Below, one piece after another: positions 8,206 through 17,195 of a stretch of 64,000 nucleotides of DNA (within the stretch, counting starts at the first letter, position 1; every line of letters begins with the position of its first letter). Source of the DNA: Rhizobium sp. Root483D2 (GTDB taxonomy: Bacteria; Pseudomonadota; Alphaproteobacteria; Rhizobiales; Rhizobiaceae). The stretch is from positions 29,638 to 93,637 of the forward strand of contig NZ_LMFB01000003.1 of NCBI RefSeq assembly GCF_001426685.1, given 5' to 3'. Under the pieces are notes generated by a model that did not search any database, was not told the origin of the DNA, and saw nothing but the letters and a program-made list of their open reading frames with translations. The translations under genes were made by a program, and so were the position numbers.

Positions 8206-9416
8206 GCGCTACGCCCCCAAACCTTGTGGATCAGGTGAAGGATCTCGAAGTTAACACGATCCGCGCTTTCGATCGCTCGCTTCAGCGCCTCCCGACCAAC
8301 CTCGCCGACTTCAAGCTCGTAAAGCGTTTTTTTAGCGACGGCTGCGCCAGCAATAGCAGTCGACTCCAGAGCCTCCGCCACGAGTACGTCATCACCAAAA
8401 AGACGTCGCATGACTCCAGACATGTACTTCTGCGGTCCGTCGTTCGGATTCACACGTGTCAGAAGGAACCGGAAAAAATCATGCTCAAACTGGGCGCCGA
8501 ACTGGCCCAGCGTCTCGGAAAGATCGGAAATCATGATCAGGAATTGATTGCAAGACGCCACGTCGAGCATGGCTGGATGAACCGTCACGATCAGCGACGT
8601 CGCTGCATACAGTGCTGCGAGTGTCGAATAGCCAAGTGATGGCGGTGTGTCGAGAATGACGATGTCATAACGATCTTCCACACGCGCCAGCGCATTGCTT
8701 AGCCGTTCGAAAAAGAGACCGAGGTCGTCCCTGTTCCTCTGTGTAAGGTAGGAAGGGGTGTCAAACTCGAAGTCCATGAGTTCGAGGTTTCCTGGCACCA
8801 GATCGACGCCTGGGAAATAAGTGGGTCGAATGACATCTGCCAAGGCTCGGCGCTCGTTGTCATAGCGTATCGCCGCATAAGCAGTCTCATTTTCCCCGAG
8901 ATCAAATTCCGGTTGGATACCAAAAAGCGCCGTCATGGACGCTTGTGGATCCAGATCCATGCACAACACCCTGTAGCCCTGCAAGCCGAGGAAATGGGCC
9001 AGATGCATCGAGGTCGTCGTCTTCGAACTTCCCCCTTTGAAATTCGCGGTGGCGATGACCTGCAGCTTCTCGCCCTTACGGCGGTACGGCAAAAGCTCAC
9101 CGGCATCATCCGGACGAAGGGTAGCGAGAAACGAGCGCAGCTCTTTCACCTGGTCTACCGTATAAGTGCGCCGATTGTTCTCGGCGCGCTCGGGTACAGG
9201 TCCCTTCCCTTCGATCGTTAGTTGCCGGAGAGTGCTTTCAGGTACTCCCAGCAATCGTACCAGATCGAGGGTCGAGAATGTTCTCGCGAATGTTTTTCGT
9301 GCGGCTGGCGGATAGACTGCTTCGCGCATATCTTGAAGCTCCGCCGAAAGCTTCGACGTGTACGCCTGGATCTTCGATGCGGTATCTCTGACGTTATGAG
9401 AAGCCGAGTAAAGCAT
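8202..9416 (-). CDS. repA: Partition ATPase RepA (ParA family)
   Basis: RepA, 404 aa, a type Ia ParA ATPase that segregates the plasmid and represses the repABC operon. The N-terminal winged-helix segment (residues about 45-100, with FSTLDLVRLLGVPESTLRQL) precedes the deviant Walker A NFKGGSSKTTT (about 125-135), the CMDLDPQASMT motif and the Walker B VILDTPPSLG. It is the first gene of the operon. An imperfect 14-bp inverted repeat 11 bp before its ATG is a good candidate for the RepA operator. Confidence 0.95.
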   Translation of the reverse strand: MLYSASHNVRDTASKIQAYTSKLSAELQDMREAVYPPAARKTFARTFSTLDLVRLLGVPESTLRQLTIEGKGPVPERAENNRRTYTVDQVKELRSFLATLRPDDAGELLPYRRKGEKLQVIATANFKGGSSKTTTSMHLAHFLGLQGYRVLCMDLDPQASMTALFGIQPEFDLGENETAYAAIRYDNERRALADVIRPTYFPGVDLVPGNLELMDFEFDTPSYLTQRNRDDLGLFFERLSNALARVEDRYDIVILDTPPSLGYSTLAALYAATSLIVTVHPAMLDVASCNQFLIMISDLSETLGQFGAQFEHDFFRFLLTRVNPNDGPQKYMSGVMRRLFGDDVLVAEALESTAIAGAAVAKKTLYELEVGEVGREALKRAIESADRVNFEILHLIHKVWGRSA

Positions 9417-9426
9417 TAAATCCCCT

Positions 9427-9463
9427 TGACGGTTATGGTCCCGATACGAGACCCTTACCGTCA
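9427..9463. promoter_or_regulatory. Inverted repeat upstream of repA, putative operator
   Basis: The arms TGACGGTTATGGTC (9427-9440) and GACCCTTACCGTCA (9450-9463) pair at 12 of 14 positions around a 9-base loop. The site lies between the repA ATG and its expected promoter. RepA autorepression through palindromes of this kind is established for repABC operons; the assignment here is inferred from position. Confidence 0.5.
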
Positions 9464-9857
9464 GAAATGCCAGAGAGACTCCGATTCTTCAAGTGGTTTT
9501 TCGTTAATGAAAAGTTAACATCACCGGTCGCCGGCGCAGGACTTTACAGTTGTAAAGTTCAGCGCGACCTGTAGTTCCCACTTTGGCGAGCGGGGAAGCG
9601 AGAGAGCAGCGCTTGAGCACCCTTCGCTTTTGGAACAAATGAGCTGCATGAAAACCGTCTCTTGCGGCAATTCAACGGATTGCAGCCAGTTCCATACTAC
9701 CGCGCGAAGGTTTGCCACCCCGAGCTCCACCAGCGCCACCACAAGCTTTCGACACCGGGGCCACAGCGTAGCACCGTTCTGCATGTCTGCCCCACAGGGT
9801 CGATGACTCAGGCGATCGTTCAGGTACGGCCCCGCACTTGGGCCGTACCTTGCTGGA
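9464..9857. other. Spacer upstream of repA with palindromes
   Basis: No gene is supported here. It contains GTTAA(N7)TTAAC at 9503-9519 and a near-perfect palindrome ACTTTACA-GT-TGTAAAGT at 9541-9558. An 87-residue minus-strand frame (9521-9784) shows no recognisable feature. Confidence 0.4.
9541..9558. promoter_or_regulatory. 8+8 bp palindrome, putative protein-binding site
   Basis: The arms ACTTTACA and TGTAAAGT are exact reverse complements separated by GT. The symmetry is that of a dimeric transcription factor or centromere-binding protein site. It lies about 125 bp upstream of repA. The binder is unknown. Confidence 0.4.
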
Positions 9858-10172
9858 TCAATCCCAGGGAATGACGGCCATCAGATCGTCGTCTTGGCCC
9901 GGGAAGCGCCCGAGATTGGCATTAAGGCGTCCGTATCCGGTATTGACCGAGAGGGTGTAGTAGTCACTGCCGTTCTGATTGATCTTCTTCCAGATGCCGC
10001 CGATTTCTACGGAGCGTCCCCTAGGGGTCTTGGCAAGGATGCGATAAACGGGCGCTTTCGGGTTGGTGCTGCTGATTTCTTCGCCGGTCAAATCGATGTC
10101 GTAAGCCATGGATGCGATGTTGCCCGAGAGGCCGGTTTCGGTGAAGCGGATGAAGTTTACGAGGTCGGACAT
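9858..10172 (-). CDS. DUF736 family plasmid protein
   Basis: Protein of 104 aa of the DUF736 family, common on alphaproteobacterial plasmids and integrative elements; its function is unknown. Recognised from the N-terminal FIRFTETGLSGNIASM, the central IDLTGEEIS...APVYRILAKTP and the WKKINQ...YYTLSVNTG strand pattern. The ATG at 10172 has a clear AAAGGAG at 10181-10187; the longer open frame to 10376 is not needed. It is transcribed away from repA's upstream region and stands alone between long spacers. Confidence 0.85.
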   Translation of the reverse strand: MSDLVNFIRFTETGLSGNIASMAYDIDLTGEEISSTNPKAPVYRILAKTPRGRSVEIGGIWKKINQNGSDYYTLSVNTGYGRLNANLGRFPGQDDDLMAVIPWD

Positions 10173-11057
10173 TGCTGTATCTCCTTTGTTAGCGTTGCCG
10201 ATGGACACGACAAAAGGGCGGGAACAGGAACGGCCGCACCCGAAGGGTCGCAGCACCTGAGAGCGGGACGATTTTGCAGCGCGAGGAGATCTGTACGATC
10301 GGGGAAAATCGTTCCGATCGAGGGTTGCGGGCGTGACGACCGGCCTTAGTGATCCATCTGAAGGCATCGCATACAAAGGAGATCAGCGCAGACGTCTCCG
10401 GATATAACGCCGCCCGTTTCACCGAAGCCGGCATCGCCACTCATCGACGCCAGACGCATCTACCTGACATCGACGAGGCGATTAAACACCACTTAGCGGA
10501 CGAACCATCGGCATCCTCGCAACGACATTCGCCGAGAGCTGGGGCTCATACGGAACTGACTGCATCTGGGAGGAAGACCGATCACGCAGCGAGCACATCG
10601 AAACATCGAGATCGGCTCCACCACCATGCCATCTCGAGAGCCTCCCCTGACAAGATCGCAGGTCTTCAGGACAGGAACACTGATTGCGCTAGCGATTTAC
10701 AGCTGCGCGCGGTTGCGGGCACGATCACAGTACGCGGGATGAAGATTGTTCCTTTCGCATTTAAGGGAAAAGCCGTTGCTGACGGGTCCGACAACAAGCA
10801 ACATCATCCGCGCCCGATCACATGCGGCCTCATCCAGCCAATGTCGTACCGGAAATAAACGCTCGCGCGAGACAGGCGCCCGCGTGATTCCAGCGCCGCG
10901 GATACTGCTTGCGAAGCAAAGCGCGGGCCGGGGTTCGATGCCCTGGACCGCGCTCGCGGGCGGAAATGTGTGTAGGGTAGGTCAAATAGGTGGCTCTGTT
11001 TTAAACAGGGGCCGACCGCGCGGAAGAAGCGCGACCGGCTGGATAGCATCGGCGGGG
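10173..11057. other. 885-bp spacer without a supported gene
   Basis: Open frames on both strands (for example 10349-10858 plus) are rich in His/Arg/Ser and show no domain. A 13-base palindrome CTGTTTTAAACAG at 10996-11008 lies 50 bp beyond the end of the ParB-like gene and may contribute to its termination. Nothing else was identified. Confidence 0.4.
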
Positions 11058-12976
11058 TTATTCCGCTGCCATCGGCAGGGACTGGGCCTCGTCGTCGTCG
11101 ATCTCGACGTGCACCTCGGCGCTCGGGTCGAATGCAATGCGGATTGGAGCCGGGAGCCAGCCGGTACCCACAATCAGCCTGTCCGCGATCAGCACGGCCT
11201 CTGTCTTCTTACCCGCTGCCTTCACGGATAGGCTTGCGTCTTCGCCCTTGGCTTCCGCCACAGCGAGAGCAATGCTTTGCCGATTGATGTGATTAAAATA
11301 GCTGTCGGCGGTCGTCTCGAACCAATCCGTCATCCGCACATTGAGCGCACGACCAAGCTGGTTTGCCTGCTCGATACCAGATCGGCGGTCAGTGAATTTC
11401 TTCTCCACGGCGTTGACGGAGTGGGCTGCCGCATAGGCCAGCAGGAGCAGCAGTTCTTCGCGGCTCTGTGCAAGGCACCACTCGAACAGGTCGGCAGGGT
11501 TTCCGGGGATTTTATGCCCGTAGTTTTCCTGTACGCTGTCGAAATCGGCAACGGCCCTGCACTTTTCCGGCGATTTTATCGACCCTTCGACGCGCTCATA
11601 AGTCAGCGACACTTGCAGGGCGCTTTGCTCGGACACATAGCTGGTGTAAGCAACACGCAGCAGCATGGCGTGAACGACGGCGGCAAGCGCCACATCGGGA
11701 TTGTGGACCAGCTCGACGCGAAGCGCTGCGGTCTTCTGTGCCGTCAAATCCTCAATCAGGGTTGCCGGGTGGGTAAGCTTCGAGGTGTTATCCTTTGCTT
11801 TAACGCTTGCGGGGGCGTTCCCGTTTTCGCCTTCGTCCGCGTCTGCGGCCTCGTCCTCATTCCTGATGATGCCGATCGCCGCTTCCAGCTTGCCGTGATA
11901 GTTGACATACAGCACGATGCCGCTTCTCGCCTTGTCTTCGGCCAAATATGTTTCCTTGCTTTCGGAAATCTCGTCCAGCCGCCGGTTGATCGCATCAACG
12001 CGCTCGTGTGCGCCCTCCTCCTGAGCCTCGTTGTTGATCATTTCTGCCAATTCGTCATGCTCTTGGCAAAGCGCGTCGTATTCAGCTTGAACTTCGTCAG
12101 AAAGCTCGACCTCCACCGGATAGGCACGCGGTACATTGAACATCCATTCCGGGCGTTCGGAAGTCGCTTCCACCCATTTCCAGCCTTGCTGACGATATGG
12201 CACCGTTGCTTCTTCCAGCTTCTCGGATACGAGCCTGTCGAGCAATGCGACATCAAGCGCATAACCTCCGCCGTCCGCGTCAAACAGATCGCGGCGAACG
12301 GTTCCGCCTACCTGCTCATAGGCATCCAGCCCCCCGACGAATTTCACCCGCCGGTCCGTGCTGGCAACCTCGTCCGTCAACAGGTTCGACTTGATCCGGC
12401 TTGCATGACGATCCCATGTGGATAGGCCATTCCAAACCTGTTCCTGTCGCTCATGGTCGTCGGAAACCGTGAAGGCGGAAAGTTGCTCGAAGGTCATCTC
12501 CTCCTTGCAGTAGAGGTCCAACAGTTTGGGTGAGACCTTCGCCAACGCCAGACGGCGGCGCACGATGATTTCCGTGGTTCCAAAACGGGCGGCAAAGTCA
12601 GGGATCGCCTTGCCCTGATCCGCCAAGCGCTGAAGGCCTCGTAAGCATCCACCGGGTGCATATCTTCGCGCATGACATTTTCCGTCAGGCTGATTTCGGT
12701 AGCGTCGTCACCATCGCGCACTTTGCACTCGACCGCGTGGTTCTTCTGAATTTCGCCCTGCTCCAACAGCAGCAACAATGCCCGTCTGCGGCGCTCTCCG
12801 GCCGTGACGAAATACCGTCCCTTCTTTTCTGCGGTCCGCACGACAAGGTTTTGTAGAACGCCGTTGACCTTGATCGATGCGGCAAGCGCCGCAATGCTCT
12901 CGGTGGAATAGGTCTTGCGGACGTTCTTGGGGTCTGCGTCCAGCTTGTTCAATTCGATGATGATGGTCGTCGTCAT
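11058..12976 (-). pseudogene. Large plasmid ParB-like protein, interrupted by a frameshift
   Basis: Two overlapping frames together make one ParB/RepB/Spo0J-type protein of about 640 aa. The first part (12976 down to about 12630) carries the ParB N-terminal domain (TYSTESIAALAASIKVNGVLQNLVVR, the GERRRRAL box, TENVMREDMHPVDAYEAF). The second part resumes at LADQGKAIPDFAARFGTTEIIVRRRLALAKVSP, the ParB helix-turn-helix, and continues into a long helical C-terminus. The join lies at about 12626-12632, where restoring one base in GCGCTTGGCGG rejoins the frames. ATG 12976 has AGGAGA upstream. Homologous large ParB-like proteins are common on such plasmids and are not the partition protein. Either a real mutation or an assembly error. 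Confidence 0.8.
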
Positions 12977-13115
12977 GGTATGATCTCCTGATGTCCCGTT
13001 TCCTTAGGGTTTCGAACCCGCAGTGGGCGAAGCCTTCTTCCTTTGGTCCGAAGGACGTGCTCACACGTTCCTCGGAACGAAGGGAGGGGGCGTAAGCCCG
13101 CTCCCGGTAGGGCGG
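12977..13115 (-). promoter_or_regulatory. Structured 5' leader shared with the DUF932 gene
   Basis: Read toward the ParB-like gene, this leader contains GGGCTTACGCCC, then GGCTTCGCCC, a GGGTTTCGAACCC-type stem, GGAAACGG and AGGAGA before the ATG. The same ordered blocks occur before the DUF932 gene at 17067-17195. It may be a conserved RNA element or a shared operator array. Confidence 0.45.
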
Positions 13116-13612
13116 GGATCGGGTCATGGGTCGGACGGGGAGAAAAAACGGAAGGTTCGGCGCTCTGGCGGTGAAAGCCGTTTTTTCTCCACGGCCGACA
13201 GCGCCCTGGCGCGCTTGCCCATTGGCGCGAGCACCGACCTATCGTAAGAGCGGCATGTCAAGGAGAAGACACGCATACGCTCCTGCAGATGCTCCTTGCA
13301 GATGTGAGCGCGAGGTCGCGCTCTCAATATCTCGCCAGTCGGCCTGGACGAGTCTTGCAAGAGATCGTTTCTCGAATGTGGAATCCAGTTACATGGGGTT
13401 TGATGGGCCCGAACACGGCGCGACGCTTTATCAGTGAGTTGCGTCTCTTCGATCGCAGCCGCAGATCTCAACGCATAATTCCGTCGGGTGAGCACCACGT
13501 GACCCGGCACACTAGCAGGATCGCAAACACAGCACCATATGTACACACCAAGGATGTACATATTTCAAATAATGGAGTATGGTACATCCACGTACACACA
13601 AGGATGAGCGCT
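13116..13612. other. Spacer before the VapBC module
   Basis: No gene is supported between the ParB-like leader and vapB. The right part (13535-13600) holds the repeated GTACA sites described separately. The left part is GC-rich and shows only shadow frames. Confidence 0.4.
13540..13597. promoter_or_regulatory. vapBC operator: repeated TGTACA/GTACA sites
   Basis: TGTACA occurs at 13540-13545 and again at 13555-13560. Two further GTACA words occur at 13582 and 13592, the last one 21 bp before the vapB ATG. VapB antitoxins typically bind palindromic repeats over their own promoter, so this is the likely autoregulatory operator. Confidence 0.5.
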
Positions 13613-13849
13613 ATGCACATCACGAAAGCTTTCAAAAACGGAAATTCGCAGGCCGTGCGTATCCCGGCCGAGCTTGCTTTCGACCGGACCGATGTCGAGT
13701 TGGAAATCGAGCGCGTCGGCGACGAGCTTCGCATCCGTCCTGTGCATCGCTCCCTGGCCGGCGTTCTGGATGTATTCGCCCGCTTCTCTCCGGATTTTAT
13801 GCGTGACGGAAGAGGGTCCCATGAGCAAGACGAGCGGGATAAGATCTGA
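13613..13849 (+). CDS. vapB: VapB-type antitoxin (AbrB/SpoVT fold)
   Basis: Antitoxin of 78 aa. The N-terminus MHITKAFKNGNSQAVRIPAE is the swapped-hairpin AbrB/MazE signature, and the C-terminal half would wrap the toxin. The ATG at 13613 was chosen because AAGGA lies 8 bases before it; an ATG at 13604 is also in frame. It ends at TGA 13847-13849, overlapping the toxin start (TGATG), as in coupled vapBC pairs. Repeated GTACA sites upstream suggest autoregulation. Confidence 0.85.
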   Translation: MHITKAFKNGNSQAVRIPAELAFDRTDVELEIERVGDELRIRPVHRSLAGVLDVFARFSPDFMRDGRGSHEQDERDKI

Positions 13850-14250
13850 TGGCGCGCTACATGCTCGATACGAATATGTGCATCTACCTGATGAAAAACC
13901 AGCCGGAGCAGGTCGCCCGCCGCTTTGCCAGTTGCTATGTGGGAGACGTGGTCATGTCGGCCATCACCTTCGCCGAACTCGAGTATGGTGTATCCGCATC
14001 CGATGATCCCGCACGGGAACTTGATAATCTCGCAGCCCTGGCCGAACTGATCACGGTAGAGCCGTTTGGGATTGCCGCAGCGCGTGCCTATGGTCCGGTT
14101 CGAATGGCGACAAGAGACCGGAAGAAAGATCATCTCGATAAACTGATCGCGTCGCATGCAATCGCCCTCAACACAGTGTTGGTGACCAACAACACGCGCG
14201 ACTTCCTGGCGTATACCGGACTGAAGCTCGAAAACTGGTTGGACGCGTAA
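13849..14250 (+). CDS. vapC: VapC-type PIN-domain toxin RNase
   Basis: PIN endoribonuclease of 133 aa; VapC toxins typically cleave tRNA or rRNA. The acidic residues are in place: D7 in MLDTNMCIYL, E43 in FAELEYG, D94/D97 in KKDHLDKLIASHA, and the late VTNNTRDF. It is translationally coupled to vapB. It acts in the cytoplasm and its release on plasmid loss would give post-segregational killing. The module is intact. Confidence 0.9.
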   Translation: MARYMLDTNMCIYLMKNQPEQVARRFASCYVGDVVMSAITFAELEYGVSASDDPARELDNLAALAELITVEPFGIAAARAYGPVRMATRDRKKDHLDKLIASHAIALNTVLVTNNTRDFLAYTGLKLENWLDA

Positions 14251-14943
14251 CGCAGAGAAACGAGTTAACCCGTCCCAGCGGCTATGCCGTGAGGGGCGGG
14301 AAGGGAGGGGACCTTGCCGGCGTTCGTGCCGGTGCGAGTGCCAACGACCAAGGCACGATCAGCGAAAAATGAAGAGTATCGGAGAAATCAGCATAGCGCC
14401 GCTCCCGGGCGGGATTTCGGGAATTCTCGACGCGCAGTGAGCGGGAAAAGGCAGCCGCAGGAGCCTCAACATAGTGGCCCGAAGGGGAGGCGGGATCGAC
14501 TACCGCCGCACGCTGCGCACCGTTTGCATGGGCCAGAAACAAGCAAAAAAAACAAACGCCAAAAACGACCGTTTTCCACCAAGCTCCGGAAAACCCTACG
14601 GCGCTATGTGGGAGCGCGGGTTTCCTCCGCTTGGCTGCGCTCGTCCTTGCGGCTCGCTCCGGCCGCGGGCGCGCCGTCTGACGGCGCTGCGGCTGGAAAA
14701 CGGTCGAACAATACCGCATAATGAACTCCACGATAGCTGTGAGTGCCCTCAGCCCTGGATCCAGGACAGGGGAGGGGAACACACCTCGCTTGCAACGAGC
14801 GCATATAATGACGAGCAAGCCCGGTGGGCCGGAAGGAAATGCGAGAGTGTGGGGCTTGGCCGTACCCCGCGAAGCTATCAGCGCTCAAAGCCCAGACCAC
14901 TGGTTTTTTATCCGTGCCGGCTACGTCGCTGTGGAGCAACCGA
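14251..14943. other. GC-rich spacer between two toxin-antitoxin modules
   Basis: No gene is supported in this 690-bp region. It contains GGGCGGGAAGGGAG at 14294-14307, which recurs at 16066-16079, and the left copy of a roughly 46-bp repeat (14831-14876) whose partner lies beyond the next toxin-antitoxin pair. Confidence 0.45.
14831..14876. repeat. Left copy of imperfect direct repeat flanking a PIN toxin-antitoxin pair
   Basis: The sequence starts GGAAGGAAATGCGAG, runs through GGGGCTTGG and ends in ACCCCGCGAAGCT. It aligns, with a few mismatches and one gap, to 16071-16115. The pair of repeats encloses exactly the two genes at 14944-15958. Confidence 0.5.
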
Positions 14944-15522
14944 TCAATCGATCCTTGTCGCATTCTGGCGGAGGATTGCGGCAAAAGCCGCAAGACCCTG
15001 GCGTTCCACAGCTCCAACAAAATCTTCGCTTGAAGGCAACGATTTGCGAAGATTGCCTCGGGCACGAGCGACACTGTCGATCAGTGCCTCGGGAAACTGC
15101 CCGTAAAGCTCGACCAGAAAAGCATCGGGCGTGATGCAAGCCACGCCATGCGATCGGAGATTTTCGATAGGAAAATCCTTAATATTCCAACTGACGATCA
15201 GTGTTGCTTTTCCGGTTATGGCGGCCGCCAGGACGTGCCGGTCATCCGGATCGGGCAAATCCAGTTCGGGAATGAGAGATTGGTAACCACGGACATCGGC
15301 TTGCGGCAAAACATCCTTCATCCGGTCGCGCGTGACCTCAAGTCGATCCACCGTGACATGCGGAGCGTTTGCGGCGAGATTGCGTATCCACTCTGCGTGA
15401 ATGTCGTCGGACCAGTGCGCATCGAAAAGACCGTCGAAAGCGGCCTGAACAAGGAGGTTGCGAAGATGGAAGGGATAGAGAACGCAGGCATCAAGGACCG
15501 CGACAAGCGGTCTAGAGGCCAT
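14944..15522 (-). CDS. PIN-domain toxin of a second toxin-antitoxin pair
   Basis: PIN-domain protein of 192 aa. The first acidic motif is at VAVLDACVLYPFHLRN (D11) and later ones at LPDPDDRHVLAAAI (about 110-120) and in the SWNIKDFP segment. This is the longer PIN subfamily usually paired with a helix-turn-helix antitoxin rather than VapB. Its ATG at 15522 overlaps the upstream antitoxin by 11 bp. A nuclease toxin stabilising the plasmid is the most likely role; the RNA target is unknown. Confidence 0.8.
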   Translation of the reverse strand: MASRPLVAVLDACVLYPFHLRNLLVQAAFDGLFDAHWSDDIHAEWIRNLAANAPHVTVDRLEVTRDRMKDVLPQADVRGYQSLIPELDLPDPDDRHVLAAAITGKATLIVSWNIKDFPIENLRSHGVACITPDAFLVELYGQFPEALIDSVARARGNLRKSLPSSEDFVGAVERQGLAAFAAILRQNATRID

Positions 15523-15958
15523 GGGTGCCGATCAAGTCCTCTGTATCGTCTGCCAGCGCCTCAAGAGCCTTTTGACGGGCGTCCAGTTTGGATTTGAGTG
15601 TTAGGACGTCTCTCAGCAACGCGCGGCGGTGCTTGCCCACGTAGCGAAAGGGCAGATCACCCCGGTCCATGCGAAGCACGACAAGAGGTCGGGAAATCCC
15701 GAGGATCTCGGATGCATCTGACGGGCTCAACTCCTGATCCTCGGTGAGGAGAGCGACATTTTCCCCACGCGACAGCCGATTAATCAATGTCTCGATGGCA
15801 ACGGCTGCAGCCAGTGGCAGCGCCAATGTTTGGTCGACACCGTCGCGGCGTCGGACATGCAGTTCAATGCGATCGCCTGCCGCCAGTTTCGGCAGGGTCG
15901 CAACTTGTCTCCGGTCACGGTCCGACAGACCGACAAATTTCACGACGTGGCTGGCCAT
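15512..15958 (-). CDS. Helix-turn-helix antitoxin partner of the PIN toxin
   Basis: Protein of 148 aa. The segment from about residue 78 (LSPSDASEILGISRPLVVLRMDRGDLPFRY) is an excisionase/MerR-like helix-turn-helix, as in antitoxins of PIN toxins of this subfamily. The N-terminal 60 residues are a mixed alpha/beta region of unknown role. The ATG at 15958 has AGGAGA upstream. The order antitoxin then toxin with an 11-bp overlap supports a toxin-antitoxin operon, probably autoregulated. Confidence 0.75.
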   Translation of the reverse strand: MASHVVKFVGLSDRDRRQVATLPKLAAGDRIELHVRRRDGVDQTLALPLAAAVAIETLINRLSRGENVALLTEDQELSPSDASEILGISRPLVVLRMDRGDLPFRYVGKHRRALLRDVLTLKSKLDARQKALEALADDTEDLIGTHGL

Positions 15959-16070
15959 AGCTTGATCTCCTGTGCGGTCAATATAGAGGTCGCAGCAATT
16001 AACTGCAATAACTGAAATTCAAGGCTTGTGTTCAAAAGCAATTTGGCAAGCCATTTCGCGCCGACGGGCG

Positions 16071-16115
16071 GGAAGGGAGTGCGAGGGGTGGGGCTTTGGG
16101 GCACCCCTCGAAGCT
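16071..16115. repeat. Right copy of the toxin-antitoxin flanking repeat, with hairpin
   Basis: This copy includes a perfect 9-bp stem CGAGGGGTG/CACCCCTCG (16082-16090 and 16102-16110) and matches 14831-14876 from GGAAGG to CGAAGCT. It lies 100 bp past the stop of the DUF932 gene and could also act in transcription termination there. Confidence 0.5.
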
Positions 16116-16217
16116 GACCCGCCGCTTCGATAGCGGCAAGGGACAGCTACCACGGCGTCCAAAGGAGGGAAGGGCAAAGTGCCGCCGTTACCGACGACGC
16201 CTTACTCGGCAAGGGGT

Positions 16218-17066
16218 TCAAGCCTTCAGCGCTGCCATCCGTTCGCCCAGAAGCCAAAGCGCCTTGTTCAACTTGATATCCTGATCGATGCCATTGACGC
16301 CGCGAGACTTCATACGGCGCGGCCTGCCGAGATCGTCTCGGCCGACGCCCCGCAATCCGCCCTTGATGGCGTTTTCCTGAACCACGTTCCAGACCGTCCA
16401 AAGATCCTCTGCGCGATCATCATGGCGGCGGGGAAGCAGCAGCTGCTCGGCTTTGATTGGCGTCTTCGTCTCGCCTTCGTTGTCGCCAAACCGCAGCAGA
16501 TGGGCGGCATCGGCGAGAATATTGGATTCCTCACGATTGAGCCTGAGGGTCGCCCAGTCCTGCGGAGCGGCAAGCGTGCGTTCGGCCTCGCCCAGCACGC
16601 GGTAGGTGCCTTCGATGACCTTGTGCTGCACGTCGCCGGAATGGCGGACCTTGATGGCGTCGATTGTGCCGGTTTGGGTGACCAAGGAATTGAGGCATCG
16701 GACGCGGAACAAACCGGCCATCAGTTCATAGGCGCTGCTCCCGTCATTGGCGTTTTTCAGCAGGATTTCGCAGACGGTATCGCCGACATTATAGACTTTG
16801 CCATCGTCGATCCGGCGCATGCGAATAAGATGCTTGGTAAAATCCGCCTTGCCCTCGATGCGGCTATTCGATTGCTTGGCGCCAACCGGCATGAAACCCT
16901 CTTTCATGAGGCCGCGCAAAACCTCGATAGTCGGGATCGGCTTAAAACGTTCCGACCGGCTCTCATGGGCGCTGACGGCAAAGATGGATGGCGCGATCTG
17001 GCGCATCTTGGTCTCGGTCATGGCGCGGCCGGTATCGAAGCGGGCGGTCTGGGTGTAAATGCTCAT
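16218..17066 (-). CDS. DUF932 family plasmid protein
   Basis: Protein of 282 aa of the DUF932 family, found on plasmids and phages; its biochemical role is unknown. Recognisable stretches include FMPVGAKQSNSRIEGKADFTKH, VGDTVCEILLKNANDG, ELMAGLFRVRCLNSLV and IKVRHSGDVQHKVIEGTY. The ATG at 17066 has AGGAGA at the right distance; the longer open frame to 17360 is not supported. It is preceded by a leader very similar to that of the ParB-like gene, suggesting shared control. Confidence 0.85.
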   Translation of the reverse strand: MSIYTQTARFDTGRAMTETKMRQIAPSIFAVSAHESRSERFKPIPTIEVLRGLMKEGFMPVGAKQSNSRIEGKADFTKHLIRMRRIDDGKVYNVGDTVCEILLKNANDGSSAYELMAGLFRVRCLNSLVTQTGTIDAIKVRHSGDVQHKVIEGTYRVLGEAERTLAAPQDWATLRLNREESNILADAAHLLRFGDNEGETKTPIKAEQLLLPRRHDDRAEDLWTVWNVVQENAIKGGLRGVGRDDLGRPRRMKSRGVNGIDQDIKLNKALWLLGERMAALKA

Positions 17067-17195
17067 GGGTCTGTCTCCTAAATTTCCGTTTCCCGAAGGG
17101 GAGCCCTGTCGGGCGAAGCCTCCCCGGTCTTTCCGGGAGAATGGCCTCTGACATTCCCCCGGACAGAGGGGGAGGGCGATAGCCCGCCCCACGGC
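17067..17195 (-). promoter_or_regulatory. Structured 5' leader of the DUF932 gene
   Basis: Read toward the gene it has GGGCTATCGCCC, then GGCTTCGCCC, a GGGCTCCCC stem, GGAAACGG and AGGAGA. This is the same order and spacing style as at 12977-13115 upstream of the ParB-like gene. Confidence 0.45.

Noticed and set aside
10349-10858. 169-residue plus-strand frame in the DUF736-ParB spacer
   Set aside because: Composition is unusual for a protein, there is no Shine-Dalgarno and no motif; left as spacer.
11277-12425. 382-residue plus-strand frame opposite the ParB-like gene
   Set aside because: The minus strand encodes a clear ParB-like protein; the plus frame has no domain and no ribosome binding site.
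14314-15134. Overlapping plus-strand frames before and across the PIN toxin
   Set aside because: Low-complexity Arg/Pro/Gly sequence, no start signal, and conflict with the toxin gene.
16179-17081. 300-residue plus-strand frame opposite DUF932
   Set aside because: It is antisense to a recognised family and has a composition typical of a shadow frame.
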